Shown in pieces: positions 14,501 to 29,500 of a stretch of 64,000 bases of DNA. The stretch lies in the NCBI GenBank assembly GCA_002633005.1, contig NMRA01000036.1, positions 254,869 through 318,868 of the forward strand. The letters are read 5' to 3'. This stretch comes from Phoronis australis. Taxonomy: Eukaryota > Phoronida > Phoronidae. The translations under genes and the position numbers were made by a program. Below the pieces are notes generated by a model, which searched no databases, had not been told where the DNA came from, and saw nothing but the letters and a program-made list of their open reading frames with translations. The stretch's first letter is position 1. Every line of letters begins with the position of its first letter.

Positions 14501-17500
14501 CTCTCACTTTAATCTTGTTTTCTCACGTCATTTACAAAATGGTGTTTTCCTAAATGTCCAGACAGTATACTGCATTAATCGGTCTCGTAAGTGCCTTACC
14601 CGATCTCTGACGTAAATTGCGTTTGCATGTTGTTCCCAAGAAGTACATAAAAAATTAAAAGTCCTGGTTGTTTCAGCCCGCTTTGGTCGTACTGAACTCA
14701 TTGAGCAGCACAGCTTTAGCTTCCCTGATGGGTTTCCACGGCGACCGATAATTTGACTGGGGCTGCAGAAAAGCACCCCTGTTTGGATTGAGGTTTTATA
14801 ATTTTGTGTAAAATTGGTCATGAGCAGGAACATTAAGTGTGACTTGACATATACTTTGCTGTGGAGTTTCTGTGACTTTGAAGGGAAAAATCTTCAACTT
14901 TTGAAATGATGAAATTAACTGTAAATGACTATATATAAATGAACAGTTTGATATGGGGTTTGTTTCATGAAAAGTACCTTAAGGCTCAATGCAGAAATTT
15001 GGTCTCCCACTCTAAGTTGTTTGTTGTACCATCAGCCATAGCTCTGAGCATATCTTTAACATATTAATGTAAGATATCTACTATAATCGCTTTTCACAAA
15101 ACATCAATCCTATGAAAATGACTGATTATGGTAAACAAAGGACATGAAAATATGAAATTAATATAAATGACATGGAGGTTTGAATTCAAATTAGAAATAG
15201 AGTAGTACATAGTGGCTATAAATAGCAATAAGTAAATGTAAAATAAACCCTAAGGGTGGATATATAAAACAGAAATGGCATAGAGCAAAATCATCCCCAT
15301 CAATCTATTCAACAAGTTAAATTTTAATTTAGCAGGATCTATTTTGTCTGGGTATGCGACAAGCCATGTTGCCGAGTAAAAGGAGGCATGGATTGTCGAA
15401 TATTGTCATGTATTGTGGCATAAGTACAAAAAGTACGTAATACAAAAGAAGATTCTGCAAGATGGGCACAGGAAAAAATGCCTGTATGAGAATACTGGCA
15501 TGGACCAACATGAGCAAAACAATACTGGCATGGGCCAACACGAGCAAAACAATACTGGCATGGACCAACATGAGCAAAACATTTAAAGGAAACTAATGGT
15601 AGAAAATGGCTAGAATATTTAAGGGTGCAACAATAAAGCTTTTTGAAGTGTGCTGAAACAACAGACCTTAATCACGGGCAAGGTGGTAAGCTTCAACAAC
15701 ATACCTGCATGGGCAAGGAGGTAGGCTACAACAACATACCTGTACAGGCAAGGAGGTAGGCTGTAATAACAGACCTATCTTGGGTAAAGAAAGAGGATGG
15801 GCTGAAACCATTGATCCACCTTGGTTGGGAGATGCTGAAAATAAACTCGGATGAATTTGAGGAGAGTGGAAACAAATAAGTGATTTAATAACATTGGATG
15901 TAAACACCTCTATAAATCATGATTTACCAAAAGCAGATTCAGGAAGGGGATATTTCTTCCCTCTCATTGTGAAAGATGTTTGATATCTAGTTACCTGTAA
16001 AAAAATACTCATCTTAAATGAGTGCTAGCTTGGTCTTATGTTGCAAGCAATAAATTATCTTCTAGACTTATCAGTTAATCTGAGATGTTCTCTCATATAT
16101 AAAAAGGACAGGCCTGGTCTCTAATAATTCATTTCTCATTGAAAATGATCTTAAGTTACCCAATGTGAGAGGAAATGCAGGGGAAGATTTAATTAAAAGT
16201 TTGCATCATGAAGGTCAATGTTCTTACAGGTGAATGGTGCGTCTGCCTTGGTTGTAGATGGTAATAGTAATAGTTGGTAATAGTTGAACTTGATTTTGGA
16301 CTTCTAAGAGTGCACTTTGCCTTGTTTAGCTGAAAAATGAGGCCTGTTACTCTCGTAAATCAGTATCTTGATATTCCCAACTGTGATAGGATTCTGTTCA
16401 CGTTACCTACTCAAATCACGCATACATGCATCATTTTTGAATTTGCAATGTTAGAGTTGACCAACCAAACAATGCCTTACACACACAATTTTCAAATTTT
16501 CAATTCTAGAATATGCCTACCCCAGGTTTTTTTGGGATTTTATCTAAGACACGTATGTCAAATGAAATTTGTTTATTTATTAATGATGTTATTGATTGGC
16601 TATGAATTTACCTTTCTTGTTAACTTAATGAGTTAAACACATAGTCGTACGTCCTAAGTAGTTGGAGATTTGTGTAAAGTCAAAAATCAATTGCTACATA
16701 TGTTCTAGTTTCAGAAAATATGTATTGAAATCACCATTTTTTTGCGGAATATTTACCTGTTTTACGAATGATCTCATATTCCGCAAAATTCTTGCGAAAT
16801 TTTCCAGAATTTGCTCTGTAAACTTCTCGTATGAATGGGGCTTAAATATTTGCTAGTCGTTCACATGAAATATTTAAAACGAAATACGGAATAAACCATT
16901 TTCTTCAAAAAAACTTGGCTATTTAGGCCGCTCAGTATCATCCTGGCCAACTATTATAGTCTTATCGTGACTGGAGGTTTAGTTTCCAACTCAAGCTGGT
17001 TTATGTTCGTGCCAGTTGGGTTCCGAGCCACTGGCCGGGATAACGAGTCAGTCCGGCCGCGACGGGCTTGATCGGGTTCCGAGCCACTGGACGGGATAAC
17101 AAGCGCTTGGTATGTTTAGAACTCAAAAAATCACAAGTCTAAACAACACAGATCTAGGTTCTCCTGTCTGTATTTCACGGAAGAATACTTCGAATTTATC
17201 TCCGAACAGACCCCAAACTCCTGCTACGGACCTTGGTAAATTGGCCTGCCGAACTTTGTAGGCTACGGTGTATCCAAATACCAATAAATCCGTAACAGTG
17301 AAATAAAACAACACGTTTTGATAAGAACTCGGTGTATTTTTAAGGGTTTTACATCGAAGTTTGATGATTTCTTGGTGTTAAACGATGAATTTAAGCGATG
17401 AGCTGACACCAGTTACCCGTGTTGTGAACTGCTGAACAGACTGTGTGTGAAACCAATGACGTCATTGGATAATTTCTACACCATCTGCCATCAGGTGTCA

Positions 17501-20500
17501 GGTAACACAACCGAACGTGCCGTTATCGAGTATATAGAACTACTCGATCTAAATTAATACAAAATAGGTTGTTTTTTTGGGTGGCATTATCCTTTAAGAT
17601 ATATAAAGGTGAGTGGAGTCAATAAACATTTAAGACTTTGTTTACACTCAGATACAGCCATGTATTTGTCTCTTATTCATATGGCACTTGTCGTCATACC
17701 AAGTCATGGGTACAATTTGATTTATACTTGTATTCTTCTATTCATTGGTGTCATTTTTTATCACCATTTGAGAAAAAAATCACAACCAATTACATTGCTT
17801 TGCAGTTTGGGTTACCACCAGAGATTTACTGTGGTCTTTTAACCACAAAAATGTCTCATTTTGAAGAAATGCTTTGTAATGACGCAAGTAACCGTGCTTC
17901 TGTCTGTCTAGTTTTATTTGATGTAGAAGGGACTTCATGTTAATACTCTCTGTTTGACCTGGCCCTTTGCCTACATTTCCTTTTTAATAGACTATCTTAA
18001 AACAATTTATTCTTTGTTGCCAATATTTTAATTTGTTTAATGAGAATGGAACTAATCTGTAAACATAGATGTTAAGTACATTCAATTAACCTAATTTCAT
18101 TTCCATTATGGCTACCGTTTGTTGTCTCAAAGTAAATGTCTCATAGATCTGAACTGACCTTAAATATACCCTTTGCTTTGTTTTCATCAGTTTAAAACTT
18201 AGGTTGAATCTCATCAGCCAAGAGATGTTGAAGCTGCATTTTGGCCTGCCTTGTTTAACTGCAAATTGATATGAGCATTTTAATCATAAAATCGGTCTCA
18301 CAGTATTAGTCCACCTGGTAGTATTCCTTATTTTGATAGGATTCTATTTATGATACCAACAAGAGCATCAAAACTTTCAGTACCTCAAGAAAACACGTAT
18401 TCAGAGTTTATTGGGGTGGGCTAACTCTAAAGAATTGCAAATTCGAAAATGGTGCATTTTTCGCATTGCTCGTGATTCGAGTTGGTAAGGAAAATGGAAT
18501 CCTATCATGGTAAGAAATATTATGAAACCAGTATTTTCCTCTTTCTCAATATCTACCAAGTTCCTCTGGATCTTCATGAAATTTGGTTTGAGTGTTCCTA
18601 TTGACTTCTGGGTGGGCCTTTACTGTAGCGCTCTCTTGTGGTACTTTTGTCTCTACATCAATATCTATCATGTTTCTGAATATGTCTACCAGAAATTTGG
18701 CTGGTAACTCAATTTGCACTGAATAAGGAATAACTCTAGGTAGTTTTACCACAAATTTTGCTGATTTTCAACCATATGACAAGAATCCTTCATTGACACC
18801 CAAACCAGTGGAGATTGAGCAACTTGACTGGTTTGCCTACCTAAGGAATTGTGGGTTTGGATCAAAGACTTCATGCTTTTGTGGTTAATTAAATTGCCTC
18901 AAGCTGCTGATGTTATCATTCTTAGATAATCAGACCCACCATAAACACACTGAGGGTGACAATTTTTTTTAGTTTACGATTTGAAAGTTTTAAATAGCAC
19001 AATTGAATTGTTCATGAAAAGTAGACATTATTTGGTTTTTGAATTTTTAAAATCGGACAAGAAATGTGACTTTTAGCCTGTGGATTTTAACAGAATGTTG
19101 CCCAGAGCTCGCGTGTTGTTCTGTGCTTCATTAATTCTGTGGCGTGTGCAACATAATGGGACAATAGCGGATTTGCAGCGCAAACGAACTACGCATTGCG
19201 CATGTGCGAGTTACTTCCTGCGCGAAGGCTCATGGGATAGCATGTTGACGAACAAAAAGTCCAAGGGACACACATCTTACAAGTTTCACCCGATACCTTC
19301 TCAAGCTAGTTTACAAGTGTTGCGCGCTAGCGTCACGCGCTAGCGTCACACGCTAGCCGCGTCACGCGCTTCGCACAGTCTCGCGCTAATCTTTGCTTAA
19401 CGTCCGAGATCAAGTGATTCAGTTGACATGCTTTGTGGTTATCGCGGCTCACGCAGTGATAAAATTAAGGCAACCAAAAAAGTGGAGTTGTAATTCTTCC
19501 CCAAAGTCAACTTAATTCTCACAACTAAGCTTCATCAAAGATATGTATAGAAGTAGAAAGGACCAATGATGAAAGTAAGCGTTTTTTTTAAATGATAGTT
19601 TTAAGTGTAGAATGTATTTTTGACGAGGTGAAAACTCGAAATCGGTAACTCAAATCCGGTCACGGCCCGTTTAAAATACACTGAAGTAACGAAATGAGTA
19701 CAGAAAGCGAATGGGAGTATTGTAGCCTCTATATGGCCAACCGAGGGGCTACGTGTTGCCTACTAGATAGCCCGGCGTTGGTTTGAATTGGCTAAATCTC
19801 CCCTTACTCCCAGCTCTCCTAATGTTGTTTATCCATTTTTCACGAAGTTCTTGGTTTACAGGGAACACATAAAAACTCAGATTTTTATCTGTCTTGTTGT
19901 TTTTGAAGCAGCCAGGAACACAAGTGTATCCGCCGTAAGTTTTCTTCGCGCTCATACCGCGTATTATGCTTGTTACTATGGCCGCTTTCGGAATCCTGAC
20001 CACAGCACCCACAATGCACCATTTTAACCTAATTTCAATATGGCGTCGCTGCAAATCCGCTATTGCCAAACCAGTGGGGAGTGTTGGATTTTGAGGTAGG
20101 CCAAGTGTCATCGCACAATTCTTCACATGCAGGAGAGGTTATGCCAAATGAATATTTATTGGTAACTCAGTAGTGTTCATATGAGAAATAAAGAGTTCAT
20201 TAAGAAAGTAATTAAAGGGACATAGTGATTTAGGGCTGAGAATACATTTTGGGGGTTATCGTTGAGTGGGATAGACTTCTTGGAGTCATTAGCCTTCATC
20301 AGAAGTATAAAGCAGCAAAACAATTGTTATTTTGTGATTTTATTAGAAATCACCGATTCCTGACATTAGATTCCAGCTATTCAATAAAACTGTCTGATTC
20401 AAGGCCCGTGACCTTATTATATTGCACTTAAATAATTACTCAGCAAGTTGCTACATTGGCATTTTAATTTGCTCAAGTGGCAAAGCAACATTTTATGGCT

Positions 20501-23500
20501 GCTGAGGTCAACCGTGGGCTCAAGTCCATCTTGGAGCTGATTTCTATTACACAACATTGTGTCCGATAATTTCACTTTAACGAAAGCCTTCGAGATTAAT
20601 TTAGGGACCATTGTCAATGTGAGCTAAAAATATTGAGAGTTAAGTCCACAACGGAAACTCTTGTTAGTGCTAATTACAACCAGCAACTTGTGCTTGTTAA
20701 TCAGTAAGATGAACAATGTCTGCTTGGGATTTTAGCATGCTAATCACCGTTTGGTTTGGATTGCATTTCAAGAAATCTTGTTTACTAGTCGTATATTATC
20801 TGACAAAAGTGCATTCATGTTTGACATATTTCCTGATGATACAAAAGTGCATCACAAGCTCAGTTACTGGAGATGAAAGGAAGACTGTGGGTTGGCATAT
20901 ACTTCTAGGTAGTTGTTCAAAGGAAGACTGTGGGTTGGCATAGTGATTTTACTTCTAGGTAGCTGTTCAAAGGAAGACTGTGGGTTGGCATAATGATTTT
21001 ATTTCTAGTTAGTTGTTCAAAGGAAGACTGTGGGTTGGCATAATGATTTTACTTCTAGTTAGTTGTTCAAAGGAAGACTGTGGGTTGGCATATTGATTTT
21101 ACTTCTAGATAGCTGTTCAAAGGAAGACTGTGGGTTGGCATTATGATTTTACTTCTTAAGATAGCTGTTCAAAAAATCCAAATCCAAATCATTTACTGTT
21201 GGAAAATTGGCTCGTTTTCCTTGTCAGCAAGAACATTCAAAGCTTTTATGAGAAAAAAAGAATGCTTCAGAATATCATGTGTAACCAGCACCCTGCAAGG
21301 AGAAATGGAATTGCTTTAGTGAACTCGTACATAATTCATAATTCAAAACTAAATGTTGCGGGCACCGATGCTATGGTGACAAGCAAATACTTTTATCTCG
21401 GCTCGGATAGCGTTTGGTCTAATGGTAGTTTGCAGTGCAAGGAGATGAGAGTTAAGTTGGTAGATGTCATTTATTACTGATGCCTAGCTGAAATGGAGAT
21501 AATGAAATGTACTAACAAAGCACACTTTGAAGATGGGCACAAAAATGCCACACTACAGTCAAAAAATGCTAACAAATTGGTGCAGTTGAAAAATACAGTG
21601 ACGTTTTCTTAAAATTCGAACCCAAAATAATTGCTAAAATAACCATTAATCCACTTTTTCAGAAAATCTCACTGTATTATCAAAAAGTTATTAAAATTTC
21701 ATACTGTAATGTGTTTGCTAGTGACAGCTCAGCTATACAATAAAAATTGTGCAAAGAACGAGCTGAATTTTTTTCCTGTAACCATTGTTGAAAATTTTGA
21801 TAAAATATAATTTCACAGTTGCTCCATATTGTGTTCTAAATAAAAGAAACTTTACCGCGGTATGCCCTTAAATAATAGCAGTGATACAAGAACTAGTGAC
21901 AAATATGAAATAAAAATAATTGACGAGACAGGAAAGGAATGCAAGTGAGTCACGCAAAATAAATGAGAAGAAATAGATATGGAGACATGGTGGGGGAGGC
22001 AGAAAAATAAGCCGAGTGAAATTGTTTCCTTGAAAAGAGGATGACAGACAACTGAGTGTAACCAATGGGATTAGTAGTAAATAGATCAGCCAATGAGTGT
22101 CTCAGTTCCGACTAATATGCTGAAGCCGTTGTTACCATGGTGAGGAATATTGTTAGCTCTCATTAAGGTATGTAGGACCACACCACAAGTCTGTGCATTT
22201 AGGAAAATGTCAAGAAAACTAGTTTTCAATGCAGTATCACTGCATATTTTCTGAAAGTAGAAAGCTTGCAGAATTCAATTTTTGACTTTATACCAATATG
22301 CCATTAATTGGGTGACATGGCCATGTCTCTTTAGTAAATATAGTAAAAAAGAATGGTACGTTGATAACAAAAGAACAGTATAAATAACATGATCAATTTT
22401 TATTTGATATACATTGCAAGGTGAGATTTTAAAAACCCTGTTACAATTTTCTGAAATATTTCATTTTCATGAAAATCAAGTCATATTTTTTCATGCTTAA
22501 GTGGGAAATTTTCCAAACAATTCCTGGCACCGTTTTTGAGAACAGTGCATCAAACATAGTATCTGAAAGTTTCGTATGGCTCTGCTAGTCATTTCTGAGA
22601 TGTAATGTTCTGAAGTTAGCCAAATTTAGATATTTTTATAGGTTCCGCATAATTTTAAGTCAAGCCGATGTCACAAACTTTGAACTGGAATAAGTCAAGT
22701 TAGTAGTGAAGAATCAATGAAGCAACTAGTGGACTCTATTGGTCCTATGTTGTTGGTCCTATGTTGTTGGTCCTATGTTGTTGGTCCTATGTTGTTATGA
22801 TGTGTAATAAGGAACACAAACTTACTGTATTAGATATCTAACCAAAACAACAGGATCCACCTCAGAGCATGAACCAAAAGGATGGTTTTCAAGTACGGCA
22901 TTGCATAGCGCTTCAAGTCCAGTTGACCGGTTTATTTATCCATTTTTCCTCTTGAAATTTATGCAGCTAAATGAGCATTCCTGAAGATTTAAAGTGACAA
23001 AAGTCCCAGTCCTAGTCAACAAGACAGGTGTATTGAGTACTGCCGTTTTCGTTCATGTGTGATTAGCCCTATTTGCTCATGGAATGAAGTTGACCTCGGC
23101 AATTTTTTTCTTACAATTTGCAATCAGTATGAAGAAGTTAATTTCTAATTCAACTCATTGAATTAACCTTCCATTAATCAGTTCAATACATGTAAAAGCA
23201 GCCACCTCGAATTACTAATTGGCGGTGATACACACAGCTTCATATAAATATTTCATCAACAGTAGGCTTGTTTAAAATGCCATGGTGGGGATAAGCGTCA
23301 GACATGACCTTCCTCACAGGATCTTAATCATTTTAAGAATAGGTACAGATACTTTTAACTTGCTGTAACCCATTTTGCAAATCCCCAGGAATCAAATTTC
23401 CGTGAAAATAACACAATCAAACGAGGAAGAAATTAAGCCAATTAGTATCATAAACAACTAGGGTGAAATTTAGTTCACAATTTTGTTTTGCTGATTTTCC

Positions 23501-26500
23501 CTGTAAAAGTAACTTTGACACTCCTTGTTTGTTTGTAATTCTCATTAGTCTGTGACCAGGTAATAGTGGGAGATATGTATAAACAATGCGTTGATAAGTA
23601 TCCACCAGTTCATAATCTTCATTAGAATTATGCAGGTTATTAATTTCATATTGGTTTTTTTTTTGCAATTTACATTTTTATCCCCCCGGTGTCCGGTGTC
23701 CGCTGCTTTATCTTCAAAAACTTTTCATGTATGTTCATGAAATTTTGCACGTGTTTTTTTTCGGGGCAGCATGAGTGAATTTTCTGGCGGTGTGTCCCCT
23801 AGTGATCATTTTATTTTATACATTGGTCTGTTTCTTTGGAGTTCCTTAACTGATTTTCGTAAACGTTGGCTACCTAGGAAGATGGTGCCACCTTCGCGTT
23901 TTTGAATGGATTCAACATATTTTGTGCCAGCTAGTGGCCATTTTTACTGTTTTCAAGTCTGTTTATTACCCTCTGCTCCTCTATAAGCCAAACCGTTTGG
24001 CCTCTGTAAGGAGGATTATGTTCCTCAATTGGGAAGAAGACAGCAGATGATGATTTTCAGATGGGTCCAATTACAGTGGCTCTTCCTAGTGGCGTTTTTT
24101 TGCGTCCATGGCTTTATCTCCAAAACCATACGCGGTATATTTGTTAAATTTGGCAAGTGTATTGCAGGTGACAACTGGTGACAACGACTTTCAGACGGAT
24201 GCAACTACTGCTGTGTCCCCTAGTGGCAATTTTATTTTTTCTCGTTTTCCTCTGTATCCTTGGAGTTCCTTGATATATTTTCATAAAATTTTGCAAATAG
24301 GTTTCTATTAAAAAATCGATGGCCCCTTTTTGGTTGCAGATGGATTTTACAGTGGCCTTTTTATGTTTGAGTCTGTTTTAGGCACCCATCTATCGTCCAA
24401 ACCACTCTTCAACTGGGAAGAACATGGTTGGCAATTTTCACACAGTTTTGACTATTGTGGCGTCCCCAAGTGGTAGTTTCTTTTTTTCGCATCTGCAACA
24501 GCACTGTTTCTTCCTGAAGGATCTTTGTAAAATTTGGTAAATGTATTTCTATGAGCGTGACAATAGATGACTTACTTTTTGGATGTATTTGACAACCGCT
24601 GTGCCCCCAAATGCCAGTTTTAATTTTTTTACAATCTGGGCAGGTATGTCCCTATTAGGGAGAGCATTGCTCACTTGCGAAGCACCCCCAAGAGGCTATT
24701 TTAAGTTTACTAGTTTATTCCATTTAGTGGGAATGTTTAAATTGTAATCATCCCCTGTGTCTGCACAATATGCGCTGCACACAGTGGTTGCATATCAACA
24801 CTCTGTGTTGCTCTTGTCAAGGATGACATAACCATGTTAAAGAATCATTCCTGAACTGATGTACATGGAACTCAGTCACGGAAATGTATGAGACATTATA
24901 GTTGACGATTTCATGTTTTTCTTAGTGAGGTGGAATTTTGAGTTAAAAAGGGCATAGCTTTCTTTTCAAGGACAGCATGGACACAAAAAGGTTTAGTAGA
25001 GCCTTTGAAAAAAGGTCACATTTGACTATGGTAAAGATTCTACAATTTGGGACAGTAAAAAGTTTTATCTATTTTGCCCATGGTACGTGATATGAGCCAG
25101 CTATGTTGCAAAACAAGATTAGGATTGTAAATAATTTCATTTATTATGACATAAGTTGAAAGAAATAAAGAAGACTGCAGATGGGCATGGAAAAATGCCA
25201 TGATGGCAGTATGGGAATACTGAAATGTCCCATCCGAGGAAGCGCGTAACGCGGGCAATTACAAACGAAGACTATGTACAGAAATGTATACAAGAAATAA
25301 CAAGGTACAAGTAAAACTAGTTATATGAAAGTTAACAATGATAAAAGGTATGTGGTAATACTGACTAAATTTTGAAAAGGTTGCAACAACAACCCCTTGG
25401 GGCGCAGGCTTCAATGACAGACCTGCGTAGGAGAAGTCAGGAAGGCTGCAACAACAGACCTGACCTGGAGGTGGGAAGAAACAACATCTTAATGGGAGGA
25501 AGCTGAAAAGTAAAGGAGGGGGGGAGGGAATGGGGAGCTTAAACTACAGACTGCCAAGGGGGTGTGGGATACGTAGTTAAGAGGAAAAACCATACTTGCG
25601 GATGTAGTTTTTTGTGCAAATGATTTCCAGCGTTCCCTGCCCTGAATCACAGGTTAGGAGATGCCACGGCATGGGACTTATAAGACTTGGCTTTGAGACC
25701 TAAGGAAACTACTTTTAAATATTTAATGTGGAGTTGCAGGAGGAATAGGTAACCGGTGATCTGCTGAGGTGGACGTGTAACAGGGTGCCTTGACTGGTGG
25801 ATGGAACGATAGAAATATACAGAGTTGGGTGGCTACGGGGCAAAGGAGAGATTGGATGGAAGGGATTGTAAGGGAGATTGGGGCAGAACTGTGCTTGAAA
25901 GTACGGCTGGTGATGACCACAAAGTTGACAGATGGTGGGAAGATGACGTTGTTAATCTGGGTGACATGGGAAGTGAGAGATGAGGAGGTGATTGAATTTT
26001 CTGACTTCAAGGAAGACTTGAAAGGCTAGGAGGAACATGGCACATGTAAAAGAACCTAGTCGGTAAAAGAATCGAGTGTGGAAGGACAGGCGTCAAACAG
26101 ATGGTGCAGCAAGACTGAAGTAATAGGCATGGGTTTGTCAGCAGATGAGCGAAGATTGGAAGCATCTTTGAGGAGCTTTTTGATGAAAAAGGAGGAGGTA
26201 GGGTCAGGGAGGTTGTCCAGTTTGTGAACAAAACTAATGGCTGAGACATATAGGACTGGATTGATGAGGCACTAAGGCCAGTTTTGGAGAGATGTGAGAT
26301 GTAGCTGACCAAGTTAGTTGTCTTAATAGATAAGGTCGGAAGGGAGAGGTTAGAGGAGAGGTGTAATTGTGGAAGTTACGGAGGATATGAGTGTAGGACT
26401 GTTCAGTGGAAGGGACCAGGGAAGCACTGAGCAGTCTGGTCACACCTTCAAAAGGTGTGGTGGGATTGGCATTGCATGTTTTAGGGCTGAGCCATGAACC

Positions 26501-29500
26501 CTGCAAAAAGGCACCCTGAATGTTGAAACGAGAAACAACATTTAGTGAAACCAGGGATGTGTTATAGAAAGGTAAGCATAGAGAGGACGAGACACGACAC
26601 AAGAGGCACATAGTAAGGGGTGGTGGGATGAGGTCTTGTGAATGTTGACGACAGCACTGTTAGGAAGGGAATCTTGTGGTTGGCGAGTTTTGAGCCCCAA
26701 AGCTGCAGTGCGATGACGATAGGTAGGTGTTCCTTGAACATGATGTGATGGTGCTGGAAGTGAGCTTGCCCAGAGCTGGCAAACCAGGAAGCCCCCTGCA
26801 TTGCCACGAAACCCCAATTAGTGGCTGTAGCATCGGCTTACAGTTTGATGGTTCGCAAGATGAGCATTCGGGATAAGGTTTTCCTCATTGTAATCTTGGA
26901 GGAAAATTGACCAGGCCCTGAGGTCTGCTTGGGCTTTTTTGTTGAGAGTGACTTGGTGGTCTAGAAATACCAATGGCGAGGTTGATGAGGCGACGGAGGA
27001 AGGCGCGACCGGGCACGATGGCCGAGCACACGAAGTTGAGTAGGCCTATTAGTGATTGGAGATCGTGTAGAGTGACCTTTTGGCGCTTCTAGAAGTTGAA
27101 AAGGTCTTGTCCACCTTGTCCTGTGGGAGTGAAGCAGTCATGGTGGCTGAGTTGAGATGGATGCCATAAATGGTGATTGAGGTGGTTGGTTGATGGAGAT
27201 GCATTCTGTTAAAAAATGATGAATTTCTGATTTAGACCACTTACCACAGACAATTGATCTCGTTTTGATCCTTACTCAGATAAGTAGGGACTTCTGGGTT
27301 TGCAAAGAACTAACAATTCGTTATTTGTTGAGATCATACTCGGTGCGTAAACTGATATACCGTGACAAGCCAGCTTGTAGAACCTAATCTCAAGCAATAG
27401 GGAACTGTCTGTTAATTCTGTTGAAGACCTTAGATCATCTCCAGCTTGACTTAAAGGAACAATTTGAAACCAGTTTCATTACACTGAGTGTTTTAAATGA
27501 AAAGTTGTTTTATTTTGTGATGAAAGGCTTGTTTAAAGCCGCCTTAATGAGAGCTCATATATTTCCAATTTTCCTCACATGCATGGTCTGCAGGGAATAT
27601 TGGGATAAGTAATGACACTCAGACGTGATAGGTAACAAATGGTAACCTATAAATAAATCAGTGGTGTCATTTTGTATATTTTTGATGAATAATATTACTT
27701 AGACATGATAGGTAACAAATGGTAACCTATAAATAAATCAATGGTGTCATTTTGTATAGCCTACTTTTCGTTTAGCGAGTGATGTATATTTCTTTATAAA
27801 TAATTAAATGGACTTATTAATTTCAACAAACTAGCCTCAAATATTTACATACCGTGATAGTAATGGCTACCTACAAACTGAACAAAGTGAACAATTCAAT
27901 CACTTGCAAGTTATATGAAGGATTGACAACCTTAACAAAAATAATGTCTTATTAGCTTTGTTTTTTGTTGAATAAGTATTTGAAATAAAATGAAAGCCAT
28001 GTTTTAAGGGGACATTTTGCTGCTGTTAATGACTGTCAATCTTGAATTCTTAACCACAGCACTTTAGCACATTTCCATTGTTGAGTTTTTGCCAAATGAG
28101 CGGGCAACTGTTATTTTCAAAGCGCACTTATTTTCAAATTGTCATTGGTTGGCCAATCCCAATAAGTTTTGATGCATTTCTTTATGTTGCTGACAGGATT
28201 GAGAGGAATAATATGAGGTCAATATTAAGTGAGTAAAAGATCTAGTTTCATTTTGGTGTTTTCTGCCAGCTAAACAGGCCTGGATGAAATCCAGTTTTAA
28301 GTAATTCTGATAATTAAGACCCAACGTTTCATTAGCTTCTTAAGTCATGGGGTGTGACATTTTTTCTTGCCAGTTGGTCTGAATTGTGTTGGTATGGAAA
28401 TAGTTTGTATCTTAGAAAATCAAATTGTGTTAATACTCGCAGGAGACATTTTGGTTGTTGAAATGCCTAACATATTGTATGTGATGTTTAATTTTGTTTC
28501 TATACTTAAATTTTAAGTAATAGTACATGACCAACTTATCTGTACCATATCCCTGCCATGCTGGCTACTTCTGCATGGTCTCAAGGAATAAATGTACTAT
28601 TACTTCTTTTGCAAGCTGAGACATCACTTCTGATCAGAGTAATGAGCAAATTGAAAAACTTTTGTAGTGAAAAGAATAAAAAATTTGCTTGAAAGGACTG
28701 CTAGCTTATAACCATGTTAGTTTGCGCTATAACCACAAGGTTTTTTTCCATTGCTGCCTACAACTTCTGATAACCCAGTGTCACATCAAATTACCATTGA
28801 GAGGGATCCCTACCACATGTTAACAAGAGCTACAAGGAACATTAACATGCTCCTTCCATATGCTCACAAATGGTTTAAGATACAGGGGTGCTCATTTCTT
28901 CAAATATTTCCATGGTCCATCTGAAACTCAACACCGGTTTTTCTCTCTGGAAACATGTACCAGTACATTAAAAGCTGGAGAATTTTTCTGTTGGTTAAAT
29001 TTCCACCAAAGAACTTCAGTTGGTAAATAATAAGATTATGTAGCACCATATCAATTATAGTCTGTGCCAAGAATTTTCAAAGCTAGGTTTTAACTATAAA
29101 AGTTGAAAGCATGTAGAGTTTGAGGTTTGAGTTGAAAGTAATATAAATGGTCTGTTAAGAGGTCATAGAATGTGGAAGGACTGCTGTTGTCATCTCAATT
29201 GAAAGTTAACATATTTGGCAGATAACATTAAAATCCATCAAGAAACTTAAGGGATACATAAGGTAAAAACTAAAATTGGAAGTAAAGGGCCTGGAACAGT
29301 GGTGGTTGGATTCGATTAAAAGCCCTCATCATCTATTATCAGCCACATAACAGAAGTCACCTGTAACATGTCACTCAAGGGGGCTTGGGAAACACAACAG
29401 TGAACAGCCGAATGCCAGAGATGACAGCACTATACACTCGTATATGAATATCTTGGCGCATATAAGTGGTTGTCAAAACTGGAATGTTAAAAAAACAAGT

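Larger units (their letters stand above)
19162..20065. repeat. 19-bp perfect inverted repeat flanking the THAP fragment
   Basis: caatagcggatttgcagcg at 19162-19180 reappears as its reverse complement at 20047-20065. The right copy lies just upstream of the THAP frame on the minus strand. Bases outside and inside the 19-mers do not match further, so it may be a terminal inverted repeat or two copies of a dispersed motif. Confidence 0.5.

Noticed and set aside
20270-20310. Second hammerhead-like motif (CTGATGAAGGCT on the minus strand)
   Set aside because: The CTGATGA core and a possible stem start are present but no GAAAC follows at a usable distance.
20878-21175. CRISPR-like array
   Set aside because: Contiguous 50-bp tandem units with no variable spacers; a minisatellite.
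26007-26817. Separate small genes on the minus strand
   Set aside because: The overlapping frames are pieces of one frameshifted DIRS-like element and were merged into that entry.
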